From NCBI RefSeq assembly GCF_001984215.1, contig NZ_CP019420.1:3224001-3288000 (forward strand): a stretch of DNA of 64,000 nucleotides, read 5' to 3'. Below the pieces are notes generated by a model that was not told the DNA's origin, did not search any database, and worked only from the letters and a program-made list of their open reading frames with translations. Position 1 is the stretch's first letter. Each line of letters starts with the position of its first letter. Below, one piece after another: positions 29,501 through 38,093 of the stretch. The DNA is from Mycobacterium sp. MS1601. Lineage in GTDB: Bacteria; Actinomycetota; Actinomycetes; Mycobacteriales; Mycobacteriaceae. The translations under genes and the position numbers were made by a program.

Positions 29501-30169
29501 GTGAGGGTGGGTCGACGAACAGAAGCTGCGGCACTGGCCGCCATTGTGGTCTTCGCGGCGATGTGGCTCGGCTACGTGCAGAGCTGGGCGTGGCTGTCCG
29601 AGGTGGATTCCTGGTTCCTGGATGCCCTGCACCCCATCGGGCAGGCGCATCCGGGCTGGATCACCTCGTGGGACGTCTTCTGCACCGTCCTCGGGCCGAC
29701 GATGTTTCGCATCGCCGGAGTGGGGTTCATCATCTGGTTGTTGGCTCGCCGCTACCTGCGCGCGGCGCTGTTCCTGGTACTCACCGCCGAGCTGAGCGGG
29801 CTGGTCACCGAGGTTGCCAAACATCTGGTTGACCGCGCCCGGCCAGACACGGCGATGGTCCATGCCTATGGCACGTCGTTCCCGTCCGGGCACGCCCTCG
29901 GCGTGATGGTGGCGGTGCTGGCGTTCCTGACGGTCCTGCTGCCGCTGGTGTCAGCTCGGTGGCGGACGCCGTTGATTGTCGTGGGCGCGGCGGTGGTGAT
30001 CCTCGTCGGCGTCGGGCGGGTGGTGCTCAACGTTCATCACCCGTCCGACGTGGTGGCGGGATGGGCGCTGGGCTTCGCCTGGTACGTGCTGTGGCTGAGG
30101 GTGCTGAGGCCGCTGCCGTTGGTCACGTCCGTGGCTGAAACACCTGCAGGGCCCGGTAACACGACCTGA
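29501..30169 (+). CDS. PAP2-family membrane phosphatase
   Basis: A six-helix PAP2 (type 2 phosphatidic acid phosphatase) of 222 residues. Motifs are K-H-L-V-D-R-A-R-P, S-F-P-S-G-H and N-V-H-H-P-S-D-V-V-A-G-W, so the active site is complete. Substrates are lipid or polyprenyl phosphates. Start GTG 29501 is the first in the frame with hydrophobic sequence following. Its 3' end overlaps the convergent lipid kinase gene by 47 bases. Corresponds by position to Rv0308. Confidence 0.9.
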   Translation: MRVGRRTEAAALAAIVVFAAMWLGYVQSWAWLSEVDSWFLDALHPIGQAHPGWITSWDVFCTVLGPTMFRIAGVGFIIWLLARRYLRAALFLVLTAELSGLVTEVAKHLVDRARPDTAMVHAYGTSFPSGHALGVMVAVLAFLTVLLPLVSARWRTPLIVVGAAVVILVGVGRVVLNVHHPSDVVAGWALGFAWYVLWLRVLRPLPLVTSVAETPAGPGNTT

Positions 30170-31613
30170 AGGTCACCTTGTCGAACTCCTCGCCGACTTC
30201 GCCGTCGTGGGCGACCGGAATGGGACCGTCGACTGCTTCGAACGTGAACTCGGGCACCTGCAGTTCGTGATACAGCGGGCTGCGAGGAAGTCGCCCCAGC
30301 GCCAATGACACCAGAATCCTGGTGCGGGCCAGGCGTTTTCCTGTCTCCAACAGGCGGATGTCGATGAGCCCGTCGTCCATCCTGGTACGCCGTGACGGAG
30401 CGAACCCCGTCGGCAGATACACCGAATTCCCCAGGAAGAACAGCGACGTCTGCACCGTCTTGTTGTCATAGCGGATGGTGACCGGAGTGTCGTTGCGCAG
30501 CGTGTGCACCATGGCGTAGATCCCGGCCAGCGGCTTGCCGATCTGGTGCTCATGCTTCTCGCGGGTCTGCACGAAGAACGGGTAGGCACCGACACTGGCG
30601 GTGTTGATCACCATCTTGTTCTCGTTGATGCGCACCAGGTCCACGCAGCGGATCTGGCCGTGGCGGATGGCATGCACGGTGCGCGCCACGGTTTCGCAGC
30701 CGATGTCCTTGGCGAAGTGGTTGAACGTCCCGGCCGGGAATACCGCCAGCGGCAGACCGGCCTCGACGGCGATGGCCGCCGCGGTGGACACCGTGCCGTC
30801 ACCGCCGGCGATGGCGAGCACCTCGGCACGTTGGGCCGCGTCACGCAGCACCTGCTCCGGGTCGTCATCCGCGCTGAGTTCGATGATCTCTGCGCGCGGC
30901 AACTCCTGTTTCACCTCGTCGAGGACGCGGGCGCCCGTACCACTACCCGAGGCCGGATTGACCACGAGCACCACACCGGCGCCCTCGGGACGGTTGAGGG
31001 TGGTGACATACAGCGGTTCTGTCTTTGGCAGCTGGGTCTCCACCACCGGCGGCACCAGCTTGCCGCCGAGGACGGCGATGCCGGCGCCGATGCCGAAGCC
31101 TGCGACCACATCGCCGGGATAGTGCGCACCGGTGGCCACGCGGGACAGGCCGACCAGGCCGGCCAGCAGGGCCAGCCCGAACCCCAGCGGCGGGCTCTCC
31201 AAGCCGACGCCCACCGCGAAGGCCGCCGCGCTGGCCGAGTGGCCCGACGGAAGCGAGTTCGATGTCGGAAAGCGCCGGATCTGCCGGGGCAGTGGCACCG
31301 AGGTGCGCAGTGGTCGCGGCCGCGTCCAGATGCGTTTGGCCAGCTGGTTGGTGAACAGACTGGTGACGCCCAGCGTGACTACCCCACGCGCTGCGCCCCT
31401 GGTGGCTTTTGGCTTGCCCGAGACGGCCAGAGCGGCGGCGACGGCGAACCACAGCTTGGAGTGGTCCGCCGCGCGCGTCAGCGGCGGCATCAAGGTGTCC
31501 AGCAGCGGAGTGGGGGAGTCTGCGATGGCTTCGAAGACTTCGCGGTCCAACGTGCCGAGGCCTTGCGTGATCTGACGGATTCCTCGAGCGCGTTGCCAGG
31601 GCCAGCGGTTCAT
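30123..31613 (-). CDS. PAP2 phosphatase - diacylglycerol kinase fusion
   Basis: A 496-residue fusion. The N-terminal PAP2 domain has K-R-I-W-T-R-P-R-P, S-L-P-S-G-H-S and G-A-H-Y-P-G-D-V-V-A-G. The C-terminal DAGK-catalytic domain (about 210-496) has V-V-N-P-A-S-G-S-G and G-G-D-G-T-V. One chain could both remove and add phosphate on lipids or sphingoid-like substrates. It converges on and overlaps the preceding PAP2 gene, so two PAP2 domains lie side by side on opposite strands. Confidence 0.9.
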   Translation of the reverse strand: MNRWPWQRARGIRQITQGLGTLDREVFEAIADSPTPLLDTLMPPLTRAADHSKLWFAVAAALAVSGKPKATRGAARGVVTLGVTSLFTNQLAKRIWTRPRPLRTSVPLPRQIRRFPTSNSLPSGHSASAAAFAVGVGLESPPLGFGLALLAGLVGLSRVATGAHYPGDVVAGFGIGAGIAVLGGKLVPPVVETQLPKTEPLYVTTLNRPEGAGVVLVVNPASGSGTGARVLDEVKQELPRAEIIELSADDDPEQVLRDAAQRAEVLAIAGGDGTVSTAAAIAVEAGLPLAVFPAGTFNHFAKDIGCETVARTVHAIRHGQIRCVDLVRINENKMVINTASVGAYPFFVQTREKHEHQIGKPLAGIYAMVHTLRNDTPVTIRYDNKTVQTSLFFLGNSVYLPTGFAPSRRTRMDDGLIDIRLLETGKRLARTRILVSLALGRLPRSPLYHELQVPEFTFEAVDGPIPVAHDGEVGEEFDKVTFRSCYRALQVFQPRT

Positions 31614-31637
31614 CCACCCGAGCCTAACCGGGGCGGG

Positions 31638-32594
31638 TCACTTGCCCTTCTCATCGGTGTCGGGTTTGTCGGTCGGCACGACGATACGCCTGGTAGACAC
31701 CGGTTTTCCTTCGACGTTCTTGGTGACGGTGGGCGCGGCGGGCGGCGGAGTGGAGATTCGGCCCTGCACTGGGGCGCCATTCTTGACCGCCGGTGCCGAG
31801 ACGCGCTTGGTGGCTGCCTTGTCGTCCTTGTCCTGCGCGCCGCCGGCACCGCCCATGGCTCCCGGCGGCATCATCGGAAAGCCACCCATGCCGCCCATCG
31901 GGGTGCTGGTGTGAGGAGCTGACGCCGCCGCCGGGGCGATGCCGGCTGCCCGGCCGGACGTCGGTGCGGTTGACCCGGTGGGCGTGGCGGCCGGGCCGAG
32001 CGCCGACATCGGCGCCGTGCCACCGATTCCACCGCCACCACCGCCGGATCCTCCACCGCCGGAACCGGTTTCAGGCTCCTGGTTGAAAAATTCGGGAACT
32101 TCGGCGCCCAAGTCCTCCGGACTGACTTCTCCACCGGCCTTCTGCATGGCACCCATGCCCTGCTGCAGCAGCTGTTGGCCGGTCTGGGCGAGCTGTTGTG
32201 GGATCTGCGACAGTGGCTGCAACGCTCCGCCAAGCGCACCCGAAATCGCTCCTGCCACACCGCCGATCATCTGCGGCATCTGCTGGGCCATTTGCGACAT
32301 CTGGTCGACGCCCTGCATCTCGCCTTTGGCGGCTTCGTCCTGGGCGGGGAACTTCTGCAGAGCCTCCTCGGTGATGGCCTTGCGCTCCGCGTAGCCTTTT
32401 TGTGCCTCAGCGTTGTCTTTCGGATCGCCCTGATTTGCGGCCAGGATCAGGGTTTGGAGCAGTTGCTCGATGGGGGTTGTGCCGGCTATCGGCGGATCCG
32501 AGACGATGGGCGGCGGCATGGGTGCACCGTCTGCCGCAAGCCACCCTGGCAGATCGACATTGAGCTGGTTGCCCCCGGTTACTGGCCCTGTCAT
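31638..32594 (-). CDS. Gly/Met-rich T7SS-associated protein
   Basis: A protein of 318 residues, third gene of the EspK-like operon. The N-terminal 150 residues are helical and Gln/Met-rich (Q-M-S-Q-M-A-Q-Q-M-P-Q-M). A Gly-rich linker and an Ala/Pro/Gly tail follow, ending in a charged Lys/Asp stretch. The ATG at 32594 overlaps the EspK-like stop by four bases. The composition recalls ESX-1-associated secreted proteins and, from memory, Rv2083. No catalytic motif is visible. Confidence 0.7.
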   Translation of the reverse strand: MTGPVTGGNQLNVDLPGWLAADGAPMPPPIVSDPPIAGTTPIEQLLQTLILAANQGDPKDNAEAQKGYAERKAITEEALQKFPAQDEAAKGEMQGVDQMSQMAQQMPQMIGGVAGAISGALGGALQPLSQIPQQLAQTGQQLLQQGMGAMQKAGGEVSPEDLGAEVPEFFNQEPETGSGGGGSGGGGGGIGGTAPMSALGPAATPTGSTAPTSGRAAGIAPAAASAPHTSTPMGGMGGFPMMPPGAMGGAGGAQDKDDKAATKRVSAPAVKNGAPVQGRISTPPPAAPTVTKNVEGKPVSTRRIVVPTDKPDTDEKGK

Positions 32595-34843
32595 CGTGTT
32601 CCCCCTTGTGTTGCCATGCTCAGCGCTTGGAACCAAGCGAAGTGGTACTTCAGAGTGGTCTTGTCCTGCGCGATCAGTCCGCTGATCGCCGCAAGTAGCT
32701 GCCAGTTGCCGATGTCCGAAGCCTCGATGTCGTCAGGGTACGAGCGAACCACCTTGTCTCGGGCGGCAGTCAGGTGCTCATAGAGCAGATCGGCCTCGGC
32801 CTCGAGGACACCGGTGCCCGCGATGCCCGCTTTCGTGAGAGTATGCGCCAGCCTCGGGAGCCCATCACGCCAGTTGGTGGCCCGGGTGAGTTCCCAGTTG
32901 AGCTCATCGATGTCCGGGACCTGTCGCGCGCGGAATGTCATCTCCACGGGCTCAACATCTTTGGCATTGGGTAGGTAGTGTCCGGGGGTCCAGATGGAAT
33001 GGTTGGTGGTCTCACCTAACAGATGTTCGAGGCCGCCTCGGCGTTTCTGGGGTTGCAGCAGTTCGACACCCTTGGGGATCTCGATGTGTGGCGGTATCCA
33101 GCCGGAGGCCAGGTCGGTGACCAAGATTGTGGTGCCGTCTTCGCGATCACCAATGGCCCACTTCAGTTTTGGTTCTTGGCGGGCGACTGCTTCGAGCAGG
33201 CGATCGAGGCGGGCCTGCTCGATGGACTGTTGGGCTGCTGCGCCGGCGAGGGCGCCGGTGCTGGCGGCGCCGAGGGCATTCTCGACGATGCCGGTGGGGG
33301 TGACGCCGCTTCCTGGTGCCGCCGTGGGTTGTTGGCGGACGACGGCAGGTTGGTTGCTCGCGGCGGTACCGCTGGCAGGGTTTACTGCGGCAGAAAGCGG
33401 TGCCGCTGCTGCCGGTGGTGGAGGTGGCGCTGCTGCGGGTGTGGCTGGGCGGAGGTCTGAGCCGTAGGCGGGCAGGGGGCCTGCGGCGGCTGGCGGTGGA
33501 GGCGCCATGGGTGCGGCGGGCGCTGCTGGTGCTGCGGCCACGGGCGCGGCGTACATGGTCTGTTGGTGTGTATCCGCCGCTGGCGCCTGGGCTGCCGCGG
33601 GCTCGGAATACTGTTGTGGTGCTTCGTAAGTGAATCCGCTCGACGGGACCGTGGGTGCGACAGGAGCGGGCGGTGGGGTGTGGTTCTGTGTTGTTGGTTG
33701 CGCTGCCTCGGTGATGCCTTCCGACAGCGCTCCGGCGCCGGCGCCAGCTGGAGCTCCGGCTTGCATGCCGCTGTTGAAGCTCTGGGCCAGGGACTCAGGG
33801 CTGAGCGGTTGCGGTGCTTGGCCGAAGCCGCTAGTGGACGGGAGGCTTGGGTTGCCGGCTGTGGTGGTGGAGGCACCGGCTAGGCCTCCACCTAGATTGG
33901 TTGTTCCGCTTACCCCGCCCACACTTCCGGTGATGGAGCCTCCTCCTGCGTGACTGCCACTACCAACAGTTCCTGTACCTAGATTGGTGCTGATTCCACC
34001 TTGATCCCTAGGAACGGTATTCGGGATTGCTGCAGCTGGCGAGTCGCCGTTCAACGACGAAGCCGAAAGCGTGTCTCCGGTCGTTGTTGGGGAAGGGTTA
34101 GCCTGTGCGGGCAGGCTGGAAGCCGCCAAATTCGAGGGGTTTACCTGCTTTGGATTGAGTTGGCTGGCTGCATTATCGCTCAGCGAACCGGCATTAGCTA
34201 GATCTGACTGTGAACCACCCTTTGAGGTCAAGGAGTCTAGTCGATTGTTCACCTGCTGTGTCAGCGAGCTGTCCGTTTCTGCGGTTGGGCTTCCGAGGGC
34301 GATCCCGTTATCGCGGGCGAAATCCTCAAGGCTTCGGGTATCGCCATTAGCAGCCAAAATGCGTCCCGCAGCAGATGCGATCTTGCTGCCCTGCATCGAG
34401 GACATCCGGGCTGATTCCGCGTTAGAAGCGGTAACTATCTGAGCGATGGGCGTGACCTTGTCCAGGATGGATGAATTCTGCTGAATCTCATCGATCGCTA
34501 AATTTCCCATCGCCGCAATTGTCCGCAGATCGGATCGTAGGTGCTCTAGTGCGTCACCAGCGTCGGTAAACGCTTCGGCTTTACCGAAATTCTGCTCTGC
34601 GATTTGAGTTGCGCGAACCTTGCCTTTGTTAAAGAGCGTTTGTGCGGCGGTAGCGGTTTCTCCTTCTTGCTGAGCCAGTGCGCTACTTACTATGGTATTT
34701 AGCACCATTCCGTAGTCTTCGAACTGTGTTGCGGTCGCAGTGCGGCTAGTTGCTGACTGGATAGCAGCGTCGGTAGACGACGAACTCGGCCACCATGCCC
34801 CAACGAGTAGGTCGGACCAGTTTCCGGGCGGCAAGTCGCTCAT
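32591..34843 (-). CDS. EspK-like type VII secretion-associated protein
   Basis: A protein of 750 residues. Residues 1-200 are helical and polar. The middle (200-530) is low-complexity Ser/Gly/Pro/Ala. The C-terminal 200 residues are conserved, with W-A-I-G-D-R-E-D-G-T-T-I-L-V-T-D-L-A, W-R-D-G-L-P-R and Y-H-F-A-W-F-Q. This is the DUF5632/DUF5631 arrangement of EspK (Rv3879c) and Rv2082-type proteins. EspK-type proteins interact with ESX-1 substrates. The 5' half is visibly less GC-rich than the flanking backbone. ATGA overlaps bind it to both neighbours in a three-gene operon. Confidence 0.8.
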   Translation of the reverse strand: MSDLPPGNWSDLLVGAWWPSSSSTDAAIQSATSRTATATQFEDYGMVLNTIVSSALAQQEGETATAAQTLFNKGKVRATQIAEQNFGKAEAFTDAGDALEHLRSDLRTIAAMGNLAIDEIQQNSSILDKVTPIAQIVTASNAESARMSSMQGSKIASAAGRILAANGDTRSLEDFARDNGIALGSPTAETDSSLTQQVNNRLDSLTSKGGSQSDLANAGSLSDNAASQLNPKQVNPSNLAASSLPAQANPSPTTTGDTLSASSLNGDSPAAAIPNTVPRDQGGISTNLGTGTVGSGSHAGGGSITGSVGGVSGTTNLGGGLAGASTTTAGNPSLPSTSGFGQAPQPLSPESLAQSFNSGMQAGAPAGAGAGALSEGITEAAQPTTQNHTPPPAPVAPTVPSSGFTYEAPQQYSEPAAAQAPAADTHQQTMYAAPVAAAPAAPAAPMAPPPPAAAGPLPAYGSDLRPATPAAAPPPPPAAAAPLSAAVNPASGTAASNQPAVVRQQPTAAPGSGVTPTGIVENALGAASTGALAGAAAQQSIEQARLDRLLEAVARQEPKLKWAIGDREDGTTILVTDLASGWIPPHIEIPKGVELLQPQKRRGGLEHLLGETTNHSIWTPGHYLPNAKDVEPVEMTFRARQVPDIDELNWELTRATNWRDGLPRLAHTLTKAGIAGTGVLEAEADLLYEHLTAARDKVVRSYPDDIEASDIGNWQLLAAISGLIAQDKTTLKYHFAWFQALSMATQGGTR

Positions 34844-35400
34844 TCACAGACCTCGGCGGCCTCCGCGTCGGCTGCGTCGAGATTGCCGTTCGCTTCCTGA
34901 AATGACTCCGTGGGAGCATCGGCGAGTTGGCCTAGGAGAATATCTTCGTAGGCTGAAGCCATTTCACGAAAAATGCGCGCCTTATCTGCGGGCAAGGCGG
35001 GATATTCCGTCAATGTTTGTCGCAGAAAACTTGAGTTGGCCAAGAGTGTCAGTCGAGTATTTACAGCGATGATGAATTTCGCATTCGGATCATCGCTGGT
35101 TCGGCCGCCCGCGGTCGTGAGTGCTTTGCTTGTCTTACGGTAGGTATCGCAGATCGCCTCGGTGGCCTCTTGTTGCTCTTGGCTGGTGTACTCCGGTGCC
35201 GAAGCTGATTGCTGGACACCGACGTCGGGTAGTGGGCGGAGCCATGCGCCCGCAGCTGCCAACATCGCGATGACAGCGACAGCAAGGGACACGATTACCG
35301 GGCCCCGCAACTGCCGAGGTCCTTGCGGAGGTCGCCCAGATGGACCGGTTGGCGGCTGCCAATATCCCCCTGGAGTGACTCCGTATGGTGAGCCAGTCAT
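34840..35400 (-). CDS. Pro-rich single-pass membrane protein, first gene of the EspK-like operon
   Basis: A protein of 186 residues. The cytosolic Pro/Gly-rich N-terminus (about 1-32) precedes one transmembrane helix (33-54, V-I-V-S-L-A-V-A-V-I-A-M-L). An extracytoplasmic helical domain carries a conserved-looking cysteine pair (A-I-C-D-T-Y near the start, E-V-C-E at the end). The layout recalls small membrane proteins next to EspK/Rv2082-like genes. It overlaps the next gene by four bases. An in-frame start 13 codons upstream is possible. Confidence 0.7.
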   Translation of the reverse strand: MTGSPYGVTPGGYWQPPTGPSGRPPQGPRQLRGPVIVSLAVAVIAMLAAAGAWLRPLPDVGVQQSASAPEYTSQEQQEATEAICDTYRKTSKALTTAGGRTSDDPNAKFIIAVNTRLTLLANSSFLRQTLTEYPALPADKARIFREMASAYEDILLGQLADAPTESFQEANGNLDAADAEAAEVCE

Positions 35401-35598
35401 GGCTTGATGGTATCGCCGTTGCTGGAAGTTGCCATTCACTTGTTACGAGACCACAACTACCTCGGATACGGAAGTACTGAGTTGTCCAAGGATGTCGCAC
35501 CGGAAGCCGCCGAGCAATTCGGACGCCCTAATACAGGGTGAATTGACGTGTTCTGAAGTCGAAGTACCCTCGGAGCTAGGTTGCTATCGGGGGTCGGT

Positions 35599-35916
35599 AT
35601 GGAAGTCGATGTCGAGGTCATGCGCACCGGCGCGAACCGCTCATACACAGCGGCAAGCCTTGCCGACGAGGGGGCAAGTGCGCTGGGCCGAGGCTCCGTT
35701 ACGGCAGGCGTCTTCGGCGGATTTGCTGCTGCCGGCGACTTCGAGGCGATCATGGCCGAGGCGCACAGCCAGCATGTGGCGCGGCTTCGCAATCACGAGC
35801 GGCGACTCGGCGTCCTCGGCGACAAGGGGCACGTCGCGGCCTCGGCATTCGTCGACATGGAAGAGCGCAATGCGGAGGCTCTGCGGGCGGTGGCGTGGCA
35901 GATTACCCAAATCTGA
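35599..35916 (+). CDS. DUF2563-family small T7SS-like protein
   Basis: A helical protein of 105 residues matching the mycobacterial DUF2563 pattern: M-E-V-D-V-E-V-M-R-T-G-A-N-R-S-Y at the start, F-G-G-F-A-A-A in the middle and A-A-S-A-F-V-D-M-E-E-R-N-A-E-A-L-R near the end. Such proteins have WXG100/EspC-like size and may pair with the following large protein for export. ATG 35599 follows a GGGGG stretch at good spacing. The next gene overlaps by 22 bases. Confidence 0.75.
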   Translation: MEVDVEVMRTGANRSYTAASLADEGASALGRGSVTAGVFGGFAAAGDFEAIMAEAHSQHVARLRNHERRLGVLGDKGHVAASAFVDMEERNAEALRAVAWQITQI

Positions 35917-37397
35917 CTCACATCCCGCTCAGGGAACTCCTCAATCGAGGTAACCCGTGGCAGGCAGATGAGACGCTGCAGAGCGGAGATCCTGGAGAGA
36001 TAGCGCAGTTGGCATCGGCCTTTCAGAACGCAGGCGGGTGTACCGAAGAGACGTGGACAGAATGGGTGCAAGCCAAGGAACGATTTCACCAGTCTTGGAA
36101 TGGAGAGGGTGGGGCACACCCCATCGCCGATTCTGATGAAGTTCAGCGTGCAACAACACAACTGTTTGTGCAGAAGGACCAGCTGCCACTTATCGCTGTA
36201 GATCTGCAGAACATCGCCGCGGATCTGGCCGAAGCCGAGAAGCAATCGGGTGCAAAGCTCGACAAGCTGAATGGCCAGTTGGAACTGCTCGACACCTGGG
36301 TGGGCCAGCGGATCGCTGACGACGAGGACTGGACGGATCTTCTCGATGAAGCTAAAGGCCTCACCGGCGCAACCGACGATGAGGTTGAACGTATTCGCGA
36401 CCAGTACACCGACAAGCTCGAAGCAACTGCCTTCGACCTACGGAAGAACCACGGCTACGATCCGGCTGGCATCGAGGACGTCGACGGCGATGGTGTCGTC
36501 AGTCCTGAGGAGCGTGGCCGCACCGCGCCGGAGCACTACAACACCAATCAACGTCCCAAGGATGAGGCGCTCGTCGAAGAACCCGGACCATGGACAGTTG
36601 AAAAGACCGATGCGCAAGCGCGATTGAACGATTACGCAATCGCAACGGCACCTTCCGATGCACAGGTAACCCAGCAGCAACGGGAACTGGCTCAACAGCG
36701 GCTCGATGACTTTCGCATGGCCAACTTCGTCGGTCCCCTGCCACGTGATCCACTGCTCGGTGGCGACGCGCGAACTCGGGCGCAGGGGCGCCTTGATCTC
36801 CAGCGGCAGCTCGAGCAGGGGACGCTGGGATTTCCGCCTATGGATCGTGACGCGGTAACTCAACTTATGAATCGGGGTGAGTCGTTTGCGCGAGTCACGA
36901 CCACCAGGGAGGCATACGTGGCCTTGACGACTGCTGGAATGTCGGGTGAAGGCGCAGTTCGGGTGATCGCGAATGTTGTGGACGCCACCGGTCCGGGTGT
37001 GGACGGCTTGCGGGCATATGCGCAATCAATTCCGCAGGGCCGACACGCCTTGCCGGTCGATTTGCTATCTGCCACCGACGCCGAAGTGCTCAAGAATCTC
37101 ACGAAGAAGGCTGGCAATTTCGGAGATGTATTAGGACTCGGACTTGCAGGCTGGGATTACGTCACCGACACACAGAACGAGCGACGGAACGAAGAACTGG
37201 GTGGCGCGTTAGGGAGCTTCCTTGTAGGCGCTGGTGGAACAGCAGGCGGTATTGCACTCGCAGGCTCGTTCACGAACCCTGTCACTGCCGCTATCGCTGT
37301 CGGAGTAATCGCCTATGCGTCGAGCGAGGCTGGCGAGTACATCGGCGGCAATATCGGCAGCACATTCGACACCCCTAGAGCCAACAGCGGAGGCTGA
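35895..37397 (+). CDS. Toxin-like T7SS substrate with glycine-zipper C-terminus
   Basis: A protein of 500 residues, GTG start. An N-terminal helical region with S-W-N-G at 67-70 resembles a WXG-type hairpin. Residues 80-320 are helical and charged, with an EF-hand-like loop D-V-D-G-D-G-V-V-S-P-E-E (about 195-206). Residues 437-489 are strongly hydrophobic and glycine-spaced (G-A-L-G...G-A-G-G-T-A-G-G...I-G-G-N-I-G). No enzyme motif is seen. The layout resembles membrane-acting T7SS effectors. A small membrane protein gene follows at once. Functional assignment is inference. Confidence 0.6.
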   Translation: MADYPNLTHIPLRELLNRGNPWQADETLQSGDPGEIAQLASAFQNAGGCTEETWTEWVQAKERFHQSWNGEGGAHPIADSDEVQRATTQLFVQKDQLPLIAVDLQNIAADLAEAEKQSGAKLDKLNGQLELLDTWVGQRIADDEDWTDLLDEAKGLTGATDDEVERIRDQYTDKLEATAFDLRKNHGYDPAGIEDVDGDGVVSPEERGRTAPEHYNTNQRPKDEALVEEPGPWTVEKTDAQARLNDYAIATAPSDAQVTQQQRELAQQRLDDFRMANFVGPLPRDPLLGGDARTRAQGRLDLQRQLEQGTLGFPPMDRDAVTQLMNRGESFARVTTTREAYVALTTAGMSGEGAVRVIANVVDATGPGVDGLRAYAQSIPQGRHALPVDLLSATDAEVLKNLTKKAGNFGDVLGLGLAGWDYVTDTQNERRNEELGGALGSFLVGAGGTAGGIALAGSFTNPVTAAIAVGVIAYASSEAGEYIGGNIGSTFDTPRANSGG

Positions 37398-37405
37398 CCA
37401 CAACG

Positions 37406-37741
37406 ATGTCTCAAGTGCTCTTTTGGGCCGGTGTAGCTGTGATGGCTGTCGGGTCGGTGGGTGGGTTTTACCCGCTGTGGAAGTCCGCGAACCTCTCGCC
37501 CGACGCCATTCAACGCCGTGTGTATTGGTCTGCTTGCCCAGTTGTTGCGGTGCTGTTCTTTCTGTCGCAGCTCCCTGATTGGCGTTCGGGCCTCTTCTTT
37601 GGGCTGGGCAGCGCGCTGGCGCTGGTGGCTATCGCGTTCAATTGGACGGGACATATCAAGATCAGGGGCCGGATCTACGCGGCATTTCCCGATGATCGCC
37701 GCCCCGACCGTCCGCCGGCGCTGAGGGGCGAGAGTGATTGA
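37406..37741 (+). CDS. Small three-helix membrane protein, candidate immunity protein
   Basis: A protein of 111 residues with three hydrophobic helices (about 4-25, 39-56, 61-82) and a basic, Pro/Arg-rich tail. It starts 8 bases after the toxin-like gene, so it is co-transcribed. A decayed paralogue follows directly. Small polytopic proteins just downstream of membrane-acting effectors are typical immunity proteins; that role is inferred. I do not recognise the family. Confidence 0.6.
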   Translation: MSQVLFWAGVAVMAVGSVGGFYPLWKSANLSPDAIQRRVYWSACPVVAVLFFLSQLPDWRSGLFFGLGSALALVAIAFNWTGHIKIRGRIYAAFPDDRRPDRPPALRGESD

Positions 37742-37779
37742 TGCCGCAACCACCTCGAATGTGCGGACTCGGTAATACC

Positions 37780-37902
37780 TTGAGTAGCAACCTATTTCTC
37801 TGGGTTGGACCGGCGATGTTAGCCATCGGTGCAATGGGAGGTCGCGTGCCGTTGTGGAAATCAGCGAAGCTATCGCCAGGTTCGATTCCGGGACGTGCGT
37901 AG
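37780..37902 (+). pseudogene. Decayed paralogue of the three-helix membrane protein
   Basis: From TTG 37780 the frame reads F-L-W-V-G-P-A-M-L-A-I-G-A-M-G-G-R-V-P-L-W-K-S-A-K-L-S-P, clearly matching L-F-W-A-G-V-A-V-M-A-V-G-S-V-G-G-F-Y-P-L-W-K-S-A-N-L-S-P of the gene before it. It stops at TAG 37900-37902, exactly where the intact gene has TAT (Tyr) before a shared TGG. Hydrophobic coding beyond (to about 38000) needs a frame change. The remainder of the 352-base gap up to 38094 holds three TTGAC hexamers (about 38053-38068) and nothing else I can name. Confidence 0.75.
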
Positions 37903-38093
37903 TGGGTTTTCGTTGCCGCTGAGTGCAATCTTCGCCGTGGCGGCCCGCCAGTGTTCAGCAACGACCCACGAGATCGACGCCAGGGCTGATGAACAGTTCA
38001 GGTCATGACCGTGAGAGCAATCTCGGAGCCGAAGCCAAACAGCAACCAAACCTTGACTTGACCCTTGACGGCCGCGGCCCGAACGATGGATAG

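Noticed and set aside
38050..38070. Triple TTGAC motif upstream of the L,D-transpeptidase-like gene as a promoter
   Set aside because: No -10 element at proper spacing is visible, so I mention it but do not list it as a promoter.
31638..38093. Integrated prophage or conjugative element around the accessory block
   Set aside because: No integrase, transposase, tRNA target, att-like flanking repeats or phage structural genes are present.
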